NCBI RefSeq assembly: GCF_900163665.1
Contig: NZ_FUIA01000016.1
Span: 310,001-374,000, forward strand
Direction: 5' to 3'
DNA: 64,000 bases
Source: Frigoribacterium sp. JB110
GTDB lineage: Bacteria > Actinomycetota > Actinomycetes > Actinomycetales > Microbacteriaceae
Shown here in pieces: positions 43,356 to 52,045 of the stretch (positions are counted from its first letter, which is position 1; each line of letters starts with the position of its first letter). The position numbers were made by a program, and so were the translations under genes. The notes beneath the pieces are model-generated. The model worked only from the letters and a program-made list of their open reading frames with translations. It was not told where the DNA came from and searched no databases.

Positions 43356-44489
43356 ATGACTTCGCAGCGCCGCATCGTGATCGCCCCGGACAGCTTCAAA
43401 GGGACGGCAACGGCCCCCGAGGTGGTCGACGCGCTCGCCGCCGGGCTGGGCGACGGTGTCGAGATCATCCGGATGCCCATGGCCGACGGGGGAGAGGGCA
43501 CCCTCGACGCGATCGCGCAGACCGTGCAGGGGGCTCGCCGCACTCCGGTGAAGGTGACCGGACCCGCGGTGTTCCCGGTCGATGCCGAATGGGTGTGGCT
43601 GCCGCCCGCCGACGACGCGCCCCAGGGCACCGGCGTGATCGAGCTCGCCTCGACATCCGGAATCGAACTGCTCTCGGGTGAGCTGCGCCCATGGCAGGCG
43701 TCGACCCTGGGCTTCGGGCAGGCGATCGCGAAGGCGCTCGACCACGGGGTGTCGCGACTCGTGCTCGGCATCGGCTCGAGCGCATCCACCGACGGCGGCG
43801 TCGGCATGCTCACCGCGCTGGGCGCGCGCTTCACCGACGAGTTCGACATGGCAGTCGCTCCGGGAGCGGAAGGCCTCAGCGACATCCGGAAGGTCGATCT
43901 CAGCCGCCTGCGCGCGCTCCCGGATGCCGGGGTGCAGGTGCTCACCGACGTGACCAATCCGCTGCTCGGGGCGAGCGGCGCCGCCGCGGTGTTCGGGGCG
44001 CAGAAGGGACTGACCGACCCCGCGCCCGTCGACGCGGCGCTGGCGAACCTCGTCGAGCGGATGCGCGCCGCGCAGGGCGAGGCGGCATCCGTCGCACAAG
44101 AGGCCGATCCGGATGAGCCTGGCGCGGGAGCCGCGGGAGGGGCAGGCTATGGTCTGCTGGCATGGGGCGCCGATCTGACCAACGGCGCCGAGCGCGTGGC
44201 CGAGCTGATCGGGCTGCGCGAGGCGATCGTGGGAGCCGACCTGGTGATCACAGGCGAGGGGTCCTTCGACGGACAGTCCGCCGCGGGCAAGGTGCCCTCG
44301 CACGTGGCCGCGTCGGCGCGTGAGGCCGGCGTGCCTGTCGCCCTCGTCGCCGGCCGCATCGCGGACGACGCGGACACGTCGGCGTTCGCCGGCGCCGCGA
44401 GTCTCACCGACCTGGCGGGCTCATCCGATGCCGCCATGGCCGACCCGGCGCGCTGGCTCACCGAGGCCGCTCGCGCACTGGTGTCCTGA
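43356..44489 (+). CDS. Glycerate kinase (GlxK/GarK family)
   Basis: Phosphorylates D-glycerate, to 2-phosphoglycerate in most members. The 377-residue protein has the family signature start RIVIAPDSFKGT, MPMADGGEGTLDA, LGIGSSASTDGGVGML and the catalytic region TGEGSFDGQSAAGKVPSHVA. An insert of about 25 residues (QEADPDEPGAGAAGGAGYG) is longer than usual. It is probably a separate unit, given the hairpin upstream. Confidence 0.92.
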   Translation: MTSQRRIVIAPDSFKGTATAPEVVDALAAGLGDGVEIIRMPMADGGEGTLDAIAQTVQGARRTPVKVTGPAVFPVDAEWVWLPPADDAPQGTGVIELASTSGIELLSGELRPWQASTLGFGQAIAKALDHGVSRLVLGIGSSASTDGGVGMLTALGARFTDEFDMAVAPGAEGLSDIRKVDLSRLRALPDAGVQVLTDVTNPLLGASGAAAVFGAQKGLTDPAPVDAALANLVERMRAAQGEAASVAQEADPDEPGAGAAGGAGYGLLAWGADLTNGAERVAELIGLREAIVGADLVITGEGSFDGQSAAGKVPSHVAASAREAGVPVALVAGRIADDADTSAFAGAASLTDLAGSSDAAMADPARWLTEAARALVS

Positions 44490-44540
44490 CCTCGAGCCAT
44501 GTGGCCGAACCGTGCGTCGCCGCCGGACGGCGCGCATTCG

Positions 44541-44612
44541 GCAACACGATGCGCACAACCCAACACGCATTGCGTCGTGGCGTGTGTGGGGATGCGCAAT
44601 CTGTTGTGTTGC
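44541..44612. terminator. Complex hairpin between converging glycerate kinase and menF genes
   Basis: Nested complementary blocks: GCAACAC (44541-44547) with GTGTTGC (44606-44612), TGCGCA (44550-44555) with TGCGCA (44593-44598), and ACACG (44563-44567) with CGTGT (44581-44585). The position between converging stops suggests a two-way transcription end. Confidence 0.5.
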
Positions 44613-44636
44613 GCGCGGCCGCACCGGGCGCCGCCG

Positions 44637-45965
44637 CTATGCCAGGGCGTCGACGATGGGGCGGAACTTGACGCGAGTCTCGTCGAGCTCCGATTCCGGT
44701 ACGCTGCCTGAGACGATGCCGCCGCCGGCGTGGGCGGTGACACGGCGCGTCGCGTTCGCGCCGCGCGACCAGTCGGCGGCGGCCGGGTCGTCGCCCTCGT
44801 CGTCTCCGGTCGAGGTCGTGTCGCCGGCACCGCCGAACTGCGCGCACCGCAGCGCGATCGCCCACTCGCCGTCGCCGTTGCCGTCGATCCAGCCGACGGG
44901 TCCGGCATAGCGGCCGCGGTCGAACGGTTCGACGTCGCGGATGATGCGCATCGCGACGTCGCGCGGCGTGCCGCCGACCGCAGCGGTCGGATGCAGCGCG
45001 CGCACGAGGTTCAGCGCGGACGCGCCGTTCGACAGCGTGCCGGTGACGTCGGTGGCAAGGTGCCACAGGTTCGGCAGCCGGAGCAGCGAGGGCGTCTCCG
45101 ACGCTTCGAGAGTCGCCGTGTACGGGCGCAGCGCCTCGAGCACGCTCGCGATGGCGAACGCATGCTCCTCGACGTTCTTGTCGCTCTTGGCGAGCTCGAC
45201 CGAGAGCGCCGTGTCCTCGTCGGCGTCGGCACCTCGCGGGATCGTTCCGGCGAGGACGCGTGCGGTGACGGTGCCGCCCGACACCGTCACGAGCGTCTCC
45301 GGGCTCGCACCGATCAGCCCGTCGACCGCGAAGGTCCAGGTGTCGGGGTAGCCGTGAGCGAGTTCGCTGACGAGGCGTCGGAGGTCGGCGCCTGCGGGAA
45401 CGGTGCCGGAGATGTCGCGCGCGATCACGACCTTCTCGGCTTCGCCGTCGGCGATCCTGCCCAGCACATCGCGCACCGCGTCGCTGTGCGCCGCAGGGTC
45501 CATCCGGCCAGGGCCCAGGGTCGCCGACCATTGCGGACCGTAGCCGACCTCGTCGACATCCGGAACGTCTGCGCCCTCAGCTCGGGTGATCCGTGTGATC
45601 CAGTGCCTGCCGCCTCGCCGACCGATCACGGTCGAGGGGACGATCAGCGTGCTCGGCGCATCGGAGGCCTCGTCGAAGGCGAAGGCGCCGAACGCCACCA
45701 AGCCCGTGCCCGGCAGCTGCACCTCGTCGTCGACGTCGGTGGCCTGCACGATCGCGTGCCAGATGTCGGTGAGAGCCTCCAACCGGCTGTCCTCGCCGAT
45801 GTCGAGGCGGAGCAGCTCTGGTCCGGCCCCGACGATGCCGTCGCCGCGCCTGATCCACGCGAGGGGGTCTCCGGCGGAGGCGTGCAGCAGCGGGTCGTCC
45901 AGCGGCGGGACCTCGCGCGTCGTCGCGACGAGCTTCGGCAGGGAGAGTCGCTCATCAGTCGTCAC
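44637..45965 (-). CDS. menF: Isochorismate synthase
   Basis: Converts chorismate to isochorismate at the head of the menaquinone pathway. The 442-residue enzyme has the chorismate-binding domain in its C-terminal two thirds: EKVVIARD, GASPETLVTVSGG, GTIPRGAD, HLATDVTGTL, LHPTAAVGGTP and AGPVGWIDGNGDGEW. The loop after ALRCAQFGGAG is expanded by about 20 acidic residues. GTG 45965 gives a natural start; upstream codons run into the repeats at 46011. It could also be EntC, but no siderophore genes are nearby. Confidence 0.88.
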   Translation of the reverse strand: MTTDERLSLPKLVATTREVPPLDDPLLHASAGDPLAWIRRGDGIVGAGPELLRLDIGEDSRLEALTDIWHAIVQATDVDDEVQLPGTGLVAFGAFAFDEASDAPSTLIVPSTVIGRRGGRHWITRITRAEGADVPDVDEVGYGPQWSATLGPGRMDPAAHSDAVRDVLGRIADGEAEKVVIARDISGTVPAGADLRRLVSELAHGYPDTWTFAVDGLIGASPETLVTVSGGTVTARVLAGTIPRGADADEDTALSVELAKSDKNVEEHAFAIASVLEALRPYTATLEASETPSLLRLPNLWHLATDVTGTLSNGASALNLVRALHPTAAVGGTPRDVAMRIIRDVEPFDRGRYAGPVGWIDGNGDGEWAIALRCAQFGGAGDTTSTGDDEGDDPAAADWSRGANATRRVTAHAGGGIVSGSVPESELDETRVKFRPIVDALA

Positions 45966-46010
45966 GAGACCACCATATTCCGGCCCGCTGAAAGCCTGCC
46001 GCCTGCCGTC

Positions 46011-46076
46011 GAGATGCGCACTTCGTCGACAGAACCCCGTCCAGACGTGCGCATCTCGGTGAGAAGTGCGCATCTC
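46011..46076. repeat. Inverted repeat of GAGATGCGCACTTC with a third partial copy
   Basis: GAGATGCGCACTTC (46011-46024) has an exact reverse complement at 46063-46076, and a third partial copy, GTGCGCATCTC, lies at 46047-46057. It sits in the 143-bp gap between the divergent menF and DUF402 genes. It could be an operator array or a hairpin. Confidence 0.6.
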
Positions 46077-46108
46077 GGCCGCCGGGGTCGAGCGCGTAGG
46101 CTCGGGGT

Positions 46109-46672
46109 ATGTCGGTTCCCCCACCAGGTACGAAGGTGTCCTTCCAATGGCGAAAGTGGGACGGCTCACCGCACTGGGAGCACGAGTGCGTGTACCTCGG
46201 CAGTGACAGGTGGGGCGACTGGCTCGGCCAGCGCGTCGGGTGGCGCTCATTCCGTCCTGGGCGAGACATGCTGCTCACGTCGGCGAGCGTCGCGCTGATG
46301 CCGGAAGGTCGGACCGACTACGTGCTCACTGTGAACGCCGCACCCCAGCGCACCCGCATCTACATCGACATCGCGTGGGACGTGCGCTGGCACGACGGCA
46401 GGCCGACCGCGATCGATATGGACCTCGACGTGGTGCGCCGCGTCGACGGCACCGTCTTCATCGATGACGAGGACGAGTGGGAGGAGCATCGCGAGCTGTA
46501 CGGCTACCCCGCCGACGTGATCTCGGCGCTCGAGCGGACTGCGGGCGACCTCGAGAGCCGCGTCGCCGCATACGAGCCGCCCTTCGACGACGCCGCGCCG
46601 GACCGCTGGTTGAACGTGCTCGGCGAGCTGCCCGAGGTGCCGCGGTCGCGCCCCACGCATCAACCCGGTTAG
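46109..46672 (+). CDS. DUF402 domain-containing protein
   Basis: A 187-residue protein of the DUF402 (nucleoside tri/diphosphate phosphatase-like) family. YIDIAWDVRWHDGRPTAIDMDLDVVRR and IDDEDEWEEHRELYGYP hold the conserved Asp/Glu set that binds metals. A family role in nucleotide or RNA-end hydrolysis is only inferred. It starts 10 bp before menG-side genes finish their own leader; menG follows at 10 bp. Confidence 0.8.
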   Translation: MSVPPPGTKVSFQWRKWDGSPHWEHECVYLGSDRWGDWLGQRVGWRSFRPGRDMLLTSASVALMPEGRTDYVLTVNAAPQRTRIYIDIAWDVRWHDGRPTAIDMDLDVVRRVDGTVFIDDEDEWEEHRELYGYPADVISALERTAGDLESRVAAYEPPFDDAAPDRWLNVLGELPEVPRSRPTHQPG

Positions 46673-46682
46673 TCTCGAACGG

Positions 46683-47399
46683 ATGAACGCTGAGCCAAAC
46701 CGCGCGGATCTCGGCAAGGACCCCCAGCGCGTGAGCGGAATGTTCGACCAGGTGGCCGACCGGTACGACGCGACCAACGTCGCGATGACCTTCGGGCTCG
46801 ACGCGGCATGGCGTCGCGCCACCACGCGAGCCGTCGACCCGCAGCCGGGCCAGCGCATCCTCGACATCGCGGCGGGCACGGCGAAATCGTCGGCATCGCT
46901 CGCTCGTGAAGGCGCGCACGTCGTCGCGGCCGACTTCTCATCCGGCATGCTCGCCGAGGGCAGGCGCAGGCACGGCGACGTCAGGAACCTCGAGTTCGTG
47001 CACGCCGACGCCACCGATCTGCCGTTCGAGGACGACTCCTTCGATGCCGTCACGATGTCGTACGGCCTGCGCAACGTCGACGACCCGAAGCGAGCCCTCG
47101 CCGAGTTCCTGCGCGTGACCAAACCGGGCGGCCGTGTCGTGATCAACGAGTTCTCCACCCCGCCGAACCGGCTCATCCGGGGCTTCTACCGGGTCTACAA
47201 TTCGCGTGTGCTGCCCATCGTCGCGCGCCTCGTCGGTTCGAACGGCGGCGCCTACGACTACCTGAACGAGTCGATCGCGGCGTGGCCGGACCAGCGGGCG
47301 CTCGCCGGATGGATGCGCGAGGCCGGATGGACGGACGTCGCCTACCGCAACCTCACCTTCGGTCTCGTGGCGCTGCACAGGGCGGCCAAGCCGGAGTGA
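46683..47399 (+). CDS. menG: Demethylmenaquinone methyltransferase
   Basis: Last step of menaquinone synthesis, using S-adenosylmethionine. The 238-residue UbiE/MenG protein has RVSGMFDQVADRYDATN at the start, the SAM motif LDIAAGTAKSS, the TDLPFEDDSFDAVTMSYGLRNV motif II, and GGRVVINEFSTPPN. It is followed 89 bp later by the polyprenyl synthase gene. Confidence 0.93.
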   Translation: MNAEPNRADLGKDPQRVSGMFDQVADRYDATNVAMTFGLDAAWRRATTRAVDPQPGQRILDIAAGTAKSSASLAREGAHVVAADFSSGMLAEGRRRHGDVRNLEFVHADATDLPFEDDSFDAVTMSYGLRNVDDPKRALAEFLRVTKPGGRVVINEFSTPPNRLIRGFYRVYNSRVLPIVARLVGSNGGAYDYLNESIAAWPDQRALAGWMREAGWTDVAYRNLTFGLVALHRAAKPE

Positions 47400-47488
47400 C
47401 GGCGCACACCATCCTCCGGATGTACGTCGCGGCCGCTCAGATCAGCCTACGGGCGGATCTCGCACGGGTCGGCGCCTTGTAGGCTGGC

Positions 47489-48541
47489 ATGGTGACTTCG
47501 GGCCCCCAGGTTTCGGGCTCGCGCCTGGCGAGCCGTTTCGGTCTCAACGACCGTGTTTTCGCGACCCCAGCCGCGCGCCGCCTCGTCGGAAAGATCGAGG
47601 CGGGCCTCGAGCGCGTCGAGGAGCAGCTCGCCGGCGATCTGCACTCCACCGACGAGCTCGTCGATGCGACCGCTCGCTACCTGTACGAGGCAGGTGGCAA
47701 GCGGGTGCGCCCGATGCTCGCGATGCTCTCGTCCCAGCTCGGCGACGGCGCGACGGACGGCGTCGTCAAGGCCGCACGAGCGCTCGAGCTGACCCACCTC
47801 GGATCGCTGTACCACGACGATGTCATGGACGAGGCGGACCGCCGTCGCGGCGTCGCCAGCGCCCACGCCGTGTGGGGCAACAGCATCGCGATCCTCACCG
47901 GAGACGTGCTGTTCTCGCGCGCCAGCGTGCTGATGGCCGAGCTCGGCCCCGAGGCCATGAAGCTGCAGGCGGAGACGTTCGAACGACTCGTGCTCGGTCA
48001 GATGCACGAGACCATCGGGGCGGGCGAGACGGACGACCCGATCGAGTTCTACATCCGGGTGCTCAGTGACAAGACCGGCTCGCTGATCGCCGCGGCGGCA
48101 CATGCAGGGGCGCTGTTCTCCGGTGCGGACGGACGGTTCCATCAGCCGCTGCGGACCTTCGGCGAGAAGGTCGGCGTCGCGTTCCAGCTCATGGACGACG
48201 TGATCGACCTGTCAGCCGACCCCGCCGAAACCGGCAAGGTTCCAGGCACCGACCTGCGCGCCGGAGTGCCGACGATGCCCTATCTGCTGCTGGGCGAGGC
48301 GGACCCTGCGCTGAAGGCGCGCATCGACGACGGCGTCGCGCGGATCGCCGACGGGGCCGCCCCCGCGATCCTCGACGACTGCGTCGAGATCCTGCGCGAC
48401 CACATCGTCACGGCGCGCACGCGTGAGCTGGCCACCTCGTGGGCGAACGAGGCGACCGCCGCATTGGAGCCGCTGCCCCGCGGCGGCGTGCGCGAGGCCC
48501 TGACCCGGTTCGCCGGCACGCTCGTCGACCGCGACAGCTGA
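47489..48541 (+). CDS. Polyprenyl diphosphate synthase
   Basis: Builds the isoprenoid side chain for menaquinone. The 350-residue all-helical enzyme has GGKRVRPML, the first Asp-rich motif LYHDDVMDEADRRRG and the second FQLMDDVIDLSAD. The two residues before the first motif, Leu-Tyr, with small side chains further up, fit a long-chain product (C35 or more). Microbacterium menaquinones are typically MK-11 to MK-14, consistent with a long-chain enzyme. Product length needs assay. Confidence 0.9.
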   Translation: MVTSGPQVSGSRLASRFGLNDRVFATPAARRLVGKIEAGLERVEEQLAGDLHSTDELVDATARYLYEAGGKRVRPMLAMLSSQLGDGATDGVVKAARALELTHLGSLYHDDVMDEADRRRGVASAHAVWGNSIAILTGDVLFSRASVLMAELGPEAMKLQAETFERLVLGQMHETIGAGETDDPIEFYIRVLSDKTGSLIAAAAHAGALFSGADGRFHQPLRTFGEKVGVAFQLMDDVIDLSADPAETGKVPGTDLRAGVPTMPYLLLGEADPALKARIDDGVARIADGAAPAILDDCVEILRDHIVTARTRELATSWANEATAALEPLPRGGVREALTRFAGTLVDRDS

Positions 48542-48588
48542 ATCTTCCTCACCGCCGCAGCGGTGACATCGCAAGTGAGAGGACATCC

Positions 48589-49962
48589 ATGACCAAGCTG
48601 AGGCTGGCAATCGTCGGAGCGGGTCCCGCGGGAATCTACGCGGCAGACATCCTGCTCAAGCTGGAGCGCTCGTTCGACGTGTCGATCGACCTGTTCGAGC
48701 ACCTGCCGGCCCCGTACGGTCTCGTCCGCTACGGCGTCGCCCCCGACCACCCGCGCATCAAAGGCGTGATCAATGCGCTGCGCGGCGTGCTCGACCGCGG
48801 AGACATCCGCCTCTTCGGCAACGTCCGCTTCGGCGAAGACGTCACACTCGATGACCTGAAGCGCCACTACAACGCGGTCATCTTCGCCACCGGTGCCGTG
48901 CGCGACGCCTCGTTGGACATTCAGGGCATCGACGCCGACGGCTCGCACGGCGCCGCGGATTTCGTGAGCTGGTTCGACGGGCATCCGGATGTCCCGCGCA
49001 CCTGGGAGCTGAACGCGGAATCCGTCGGTGTGCTCGGCAACGGCAACGTCGCTCTGGACGTCTCGCGCATCCTCGCCAAGCACGCCGAGGACCTGCTGCC
49101 GACCGAGGTGCCGCAGAACGTCTACGAGGCGCTCGAGTCATCGCCCGTCACCGACGTGCACGTGTTCGGGCGCCGCGGCCCCGCGCAGGTGAAGTTCACG
49201 CCGCTCGAGCTTCGCGAACTCGGCGAGCTGCGCGACGTCGACATGGTCGTCTACGACGAGGACTTCGACTACGACGAGGCCTCACGCGCTGCGATCGAGT
49301 CGAACAAGCAGGTCAAGGTGATCGACCGCGTGCTGCAGTCGTGGCGACAGCGCCCTGGCGCGAACAATGCGGGCGGAGAAGCTTCGCGCCGGCTGCACCT
49401 GCACTTCTGGGCCAATCCGGTGGAGCTGAAGACCGACCAGGAGGGGCGTCTCACCTCACTCGTGTACGAGCGCACAAGTCCGGATGGGCATGGCGGCATC
49501 GAGGGCACGGGGGAGCTGCGAGAGGTGCCGATGGGACAGTTCTACCGGGCCGTCGGCTACTTCGGCTCGCCGCTGGACGGTGTGCCGTTCGACTCGCGCC
49601 ACGGCGTGATCCCGAACCACGAGGGCCAGGTGCTCTCGGAGGACTCGAATGCCATCATGCCCGGCATGTACGCGACCGGATGGATCAAGCGCGGCCCTGT
49701 GGGCCTGATCGGCCACACCAAGTCCGACGCGATGGAGACCGTGCAGCACCTGGTCAACGACCAGGGCTCGTGGTGGCACCCCGAGGCGCCGGAGGAGACG
49801 GCGATCCCTGAGCTGCTCGCCTCGCGCGGTGTGAAGTGGACCGACCTCGGCGGCTGGCACCGCCTCGACGAGCACGAGGTCGGCCTCGGAGAACCGCAGG
49901 GCCGCGATCGCGTCAAGGTCGTGCCACGTGACGAGATGGTGCGCATCTCGCGCGGCGAGTAG
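48589..49962 (+). CDS. FprA-like NADPH-ferredoxin reductase
   Basis: A 457-residue FAD-dependent enzyme of the adrenodoxin-reductase type. AIVGAGPAGIYAAD binds FAD, PYGLVRYGVAPDHPRIK is family-specific, VLGNGNVALDVSRIL binds NADP and YATGWIKRGPVGLIGHTKSDA is the C-terminal FAD contact. Length matches mycobacterial FprA (~456). AGAGG lies upstream. It reduces ferredoxin or 3Fe-4S proteins; no ferredoxin gene is near. Confidence 0.9.
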   Translation: MTKLRLAIVGAGPAGIYAADILLKLERSFDVSIDLFEHLPAPYGLVRYGVAPDHPRIKGVINALRGVLDRGDIRLFGNVRFGEDVTLDDLKRHYNAVIFATGAVRDASLDIQGIDADGSHGAADFVSWFDGHPDVPRTWELNAESVGVLGNGNVALDVSRILAKHAEDLLPTEVPQNVYEALESSPVTDVHVFGRRGPAQVKFTPLELRELGELRDVDMVVYDEDFDYDEASRAAIESNKQVKVIDRVLQSWRQRPGANNAGGEASRRLHLHFWANPVELKTDQEGRLTSLVYERTSPDGHGGIEGTGELREVPMGQFYRAVGYFGSPLDGVPFDSRHGVIPNHEGQVLSEDSNAIMPGMYATGWIKRGPVGLIGHTKSDAMETVQHLVNDQGSWWHPEAPEETAIPELLASRGVKWTDLGGWHRLDEHEVGLGEPQGRDRVKVVPRDEMVRISRGE

Positions 49963-50000
49963 CCTCCGCGGCGCCCACCCGCGGCGCGGGCGTTCGGACC

Positions 50001-50184
50001 GCCGTTCGTTTGTGCGCTTGTCGGCGTTGAGCGGTGGTATCGCCGACGACGGCGCAAACGAGGCGGGTCGCCCCCGCGCGGGCGCAGGCCGTGGCGTACG
50101 GGCGCGTCGGCGTGGCGGCGCCGTTCGTCTGTGCGCTCGTCGGCGTCGGGCGGCGGCATCGCCGACGGCGGCGCAAACGAGGTG
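50001..50184. repeat. Two tandem hairpin units in a 285-bp gap
   Basis: Two direct copies of a ~64-bp unit at 50001-50064 and 50120-50184 (about 88% identical), separated by about 55 bp. Each unit folds: CGTTTGTGCGC-type left arm with GCGCAAACG-type right arm, 16 of 20 bases matching in the first. They lie between fprA-like and helicase stops. Confidence 0.65.
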
Positions 50185-50193
50185 ACACGACAT

Positions 50194-50236
50194 GCGAAAC
50201 GCGCCCGCCCACGGTGAGGGGACGGGCGCGTTTCGC
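50194..50236. terminator. Perfect 14-bp hairpin ending fprA and helicase genes
   Basis: GCGAAACGCGCCCG (50194-50207) pairs exactly with 50223-50236, with a 15-nt loop. It lies just beyond the helicase stop, which is transcribed toward it, and downstream of the fprA-like gene. It probably stops transcription from both sides. Confidence 0.6.
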
Positions 50237-50247
50237 GTCGTGAGAGG

Positions 50248-51795
50248 TCAGCCCTGCGGCGACGTGGCGCGGCGGGTGCGGCGCTGGCCGCCCTGACGCG
50301 CGGGCTGCGACGAGCCGCCGCCGGTCGACGTCGAGTAGGTCGTCGCGGAACGGCTGTTCCCGCCGGAGCGCTGGCCGCCCTGGCCCTGGCCGCCGCGCCG
50401 GCGGCCGCCCTGACCTGACTCGTTCTGTCCGGCTGCGTCCCTGCCGCGTCCGCCCTGACCGCCGCGTCCGCCCTGACCGCCGCGTCCGCCTTGGCCACCC
50501 TGACCGCCGCGGTTGTCGCGCTTGCGGCGCGCGTTCGCACCCTGGGAGGTGCCGCCGCCTGAAGCACCCGGTGCTGGCGGGTTTCCTGCCCCAGGCAGAC
50601 CGGCACCGGGAGCGACGAACTCCGCCGCGTCGCCGACGAGAGCCGAGACCGCGGGGTGCGATGCCGTCACCTGCTGCGGCGTCACCTGAATGTTCGCGCG
50701 GCGCAGCAGCTGCTTGGTGTCCTGCCGCTGGCTCGAGAGCATGATCGTCGCGACGTCGCCCGACGATCCGGCGCGGGCGGTGCGGCCGGAGCGGTGCAGG
50801 TATGCCTTGTGCTCGGCCGGCGGGTCGACGTGCACGACCAGCTCGATGTCATCGACGTGCACACCGCGAGCGGCGACGTCGGTCGCCACCAGCACGCGCA
50901 CGCGGCCGGACGAGAAGTCGTCGAGGTTGCGATCGCGCGCATTCTGCGAGAGGTTGCCGTGCAGGTCGACTGCCGGGATGCCCTTCGACGTCAGCTGGCG
51001 CGCCAGCTTCTTCGCCTGGTGCTTCGTGCGGGTGAACAGAAGCCGGCGGGCCCTGCCCGACGCGAGCGTGCGCACGAGCTCGGTCTTCGCCTCAGTCGAC
51101 CCCGCCTCGAACACGTGGTGCGTCATCGCGGAGACCGGCGATTCGGCCGAGTCGACGGAGTGGTGCACTGGCTCACTCAGGAAGCGGCGCACGAGCTTGT
51201 CGATGCCGTTGTCGAGCGTGGCGGAGAAGAACAGTCGCTGACCGCCGCCCGGTGTCTGCGACAACAGGCGTGTGACGCCGGGGAGGAAGCCGAGGTCTGC
51301 CATGTGATCGGCCTCGTCGAGCACCGTCACGGTGACGCGCTCGAGCGAGACGATCTTCTGCGAGATGAGGTCCTCGAGGCGGCCGGGACAGGCGACGACG
51401 ATGTCGACGCCGCCGCGCAGCGCGGTCTCCTGCGGGCGCTGCGATACGCCGCCGAACACCGTCGTGGTCTTCAGGCCGACGGCCTGCGCGAGCGGCTCGA
51501 CGACGCGCGCGATCTGGGTGGCGAGCTCGCGGGTCGGCGCGAGGATCAGCCCGGAAGGCATGCCGCCGCGACGAGCAGAGCCCGACTCGGCGATGCGCGC
51601 GACCATCGGGATCGCGAATGCAAGGGTCTTGCCCGAGCCTGTCTTGCCTCGGCCGAGCACGTCGCGCCCCGCGAGGGTCGACGGCAGGGTCGCTTCCTGA
51701 ATCGGGAAGGCAGTCGGACGGCCGTCGGCGACGAGGACATCGACGAGACGGGAGGGAACGCCGAGATCGGCGAACGAGGGGGAATCAGTTGACAC
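50248..51795 (-). CDS. DEAD-box RNA helicase with RGG-like C-terminal tail
   Basis: A 515-residue ATP-dependent RNA helicase. Motifs in order: Q motif region TAFPIQEATLPSTL, I RGKTGSGKT, Ia APTREL, II LDEAD, III FSATL, IV-VI ending HRSGRTARAG. The last ~110 residues are Gly/Gln/Arg-rich (GGQGGRGGQGGRG) and disordered, as in RNA-binding tails. Three near-identical 18-bp DNA repeats encode part of it. The untranslated region upstream is about 250 bp and includes no other gene, so it may have a long regulated leader. Confidence 0.9.
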   Translation of the reverse strand: MSTDSPSFADLGVPSRLVDVLVADGRPTAFPIQEATLPSTLAGRDVLGRGKTGSGKTLAFAIPMVARIAESGSARRGGMPSGLILAPTRELATQIARVVEPLAQAVGLKTTTVFGGVSQRPQETALRGGVDIVVACPGRLEDLISQKIVSLERVTVTVLDEADHMADLGFLPGVTRLLSQTPGGGQRLFFSATLDNGIDKLVRRFLSEPVHHSVDSAESPVSAMTHHVFEAGSTEAKTELVRTLASGRARRLLFTRTKHQAKKLARQLTSKGIPAVDLHGNLSQNARDRNLDDFSSGRVRVLVATDVAARGVHVDDIELVVHVDPPAEHKAYLHRSGRTARAGSSGDVATIMLSSQRQDTKQLLRRANIQVTPQQVTASHPAVSALVGDAAEFVAPGAGLPGAGNPPAPGASGGGTSQGANARRKRDNRGGQGGQGGRGGQGGRGGQGGRGRDAAGQNESGQGGRRRGGQGQGGQRSGGNSRSATTYSTSTGGGSSQPARQGGQRRTRRATSPQG

Positions 51796-52045
51796 TGTGG
51801 TCTGGTTCTCTTTCGAAGGACCCGCGCGGCGGCGCTCTCGGGCGCGGCGAGGCGGGAGGGGTGGCGAACTCGGCGGGTGCCGGATCCGTTCGCCGCGATA
51901 GTCGCTGAGCGTGTAATACCGCGAATGCGGCGCTCGATGAAGACGCGACGACGCGCACCGATCGGCGCGCTTCTCATACGGTATCAGTCACAGCTGTCGC
52001 CGGCCTGTGCGCACCGCGATATTCGGCCGCGCTACTCTGAAGCGC

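Noticed and set aside
44637..45965. Siderophore isochorismate synthase (EntC)
   Set aside because: The gene lies among menaquinone genes and no 2,3-dihydroxybenzoate genes are near.
50454..50510. Short tandem repeats considered as a CRISPR array
   Set aside because: Units are adjacent with no unique spacers and encode the Gly-rich tail of the helicase.
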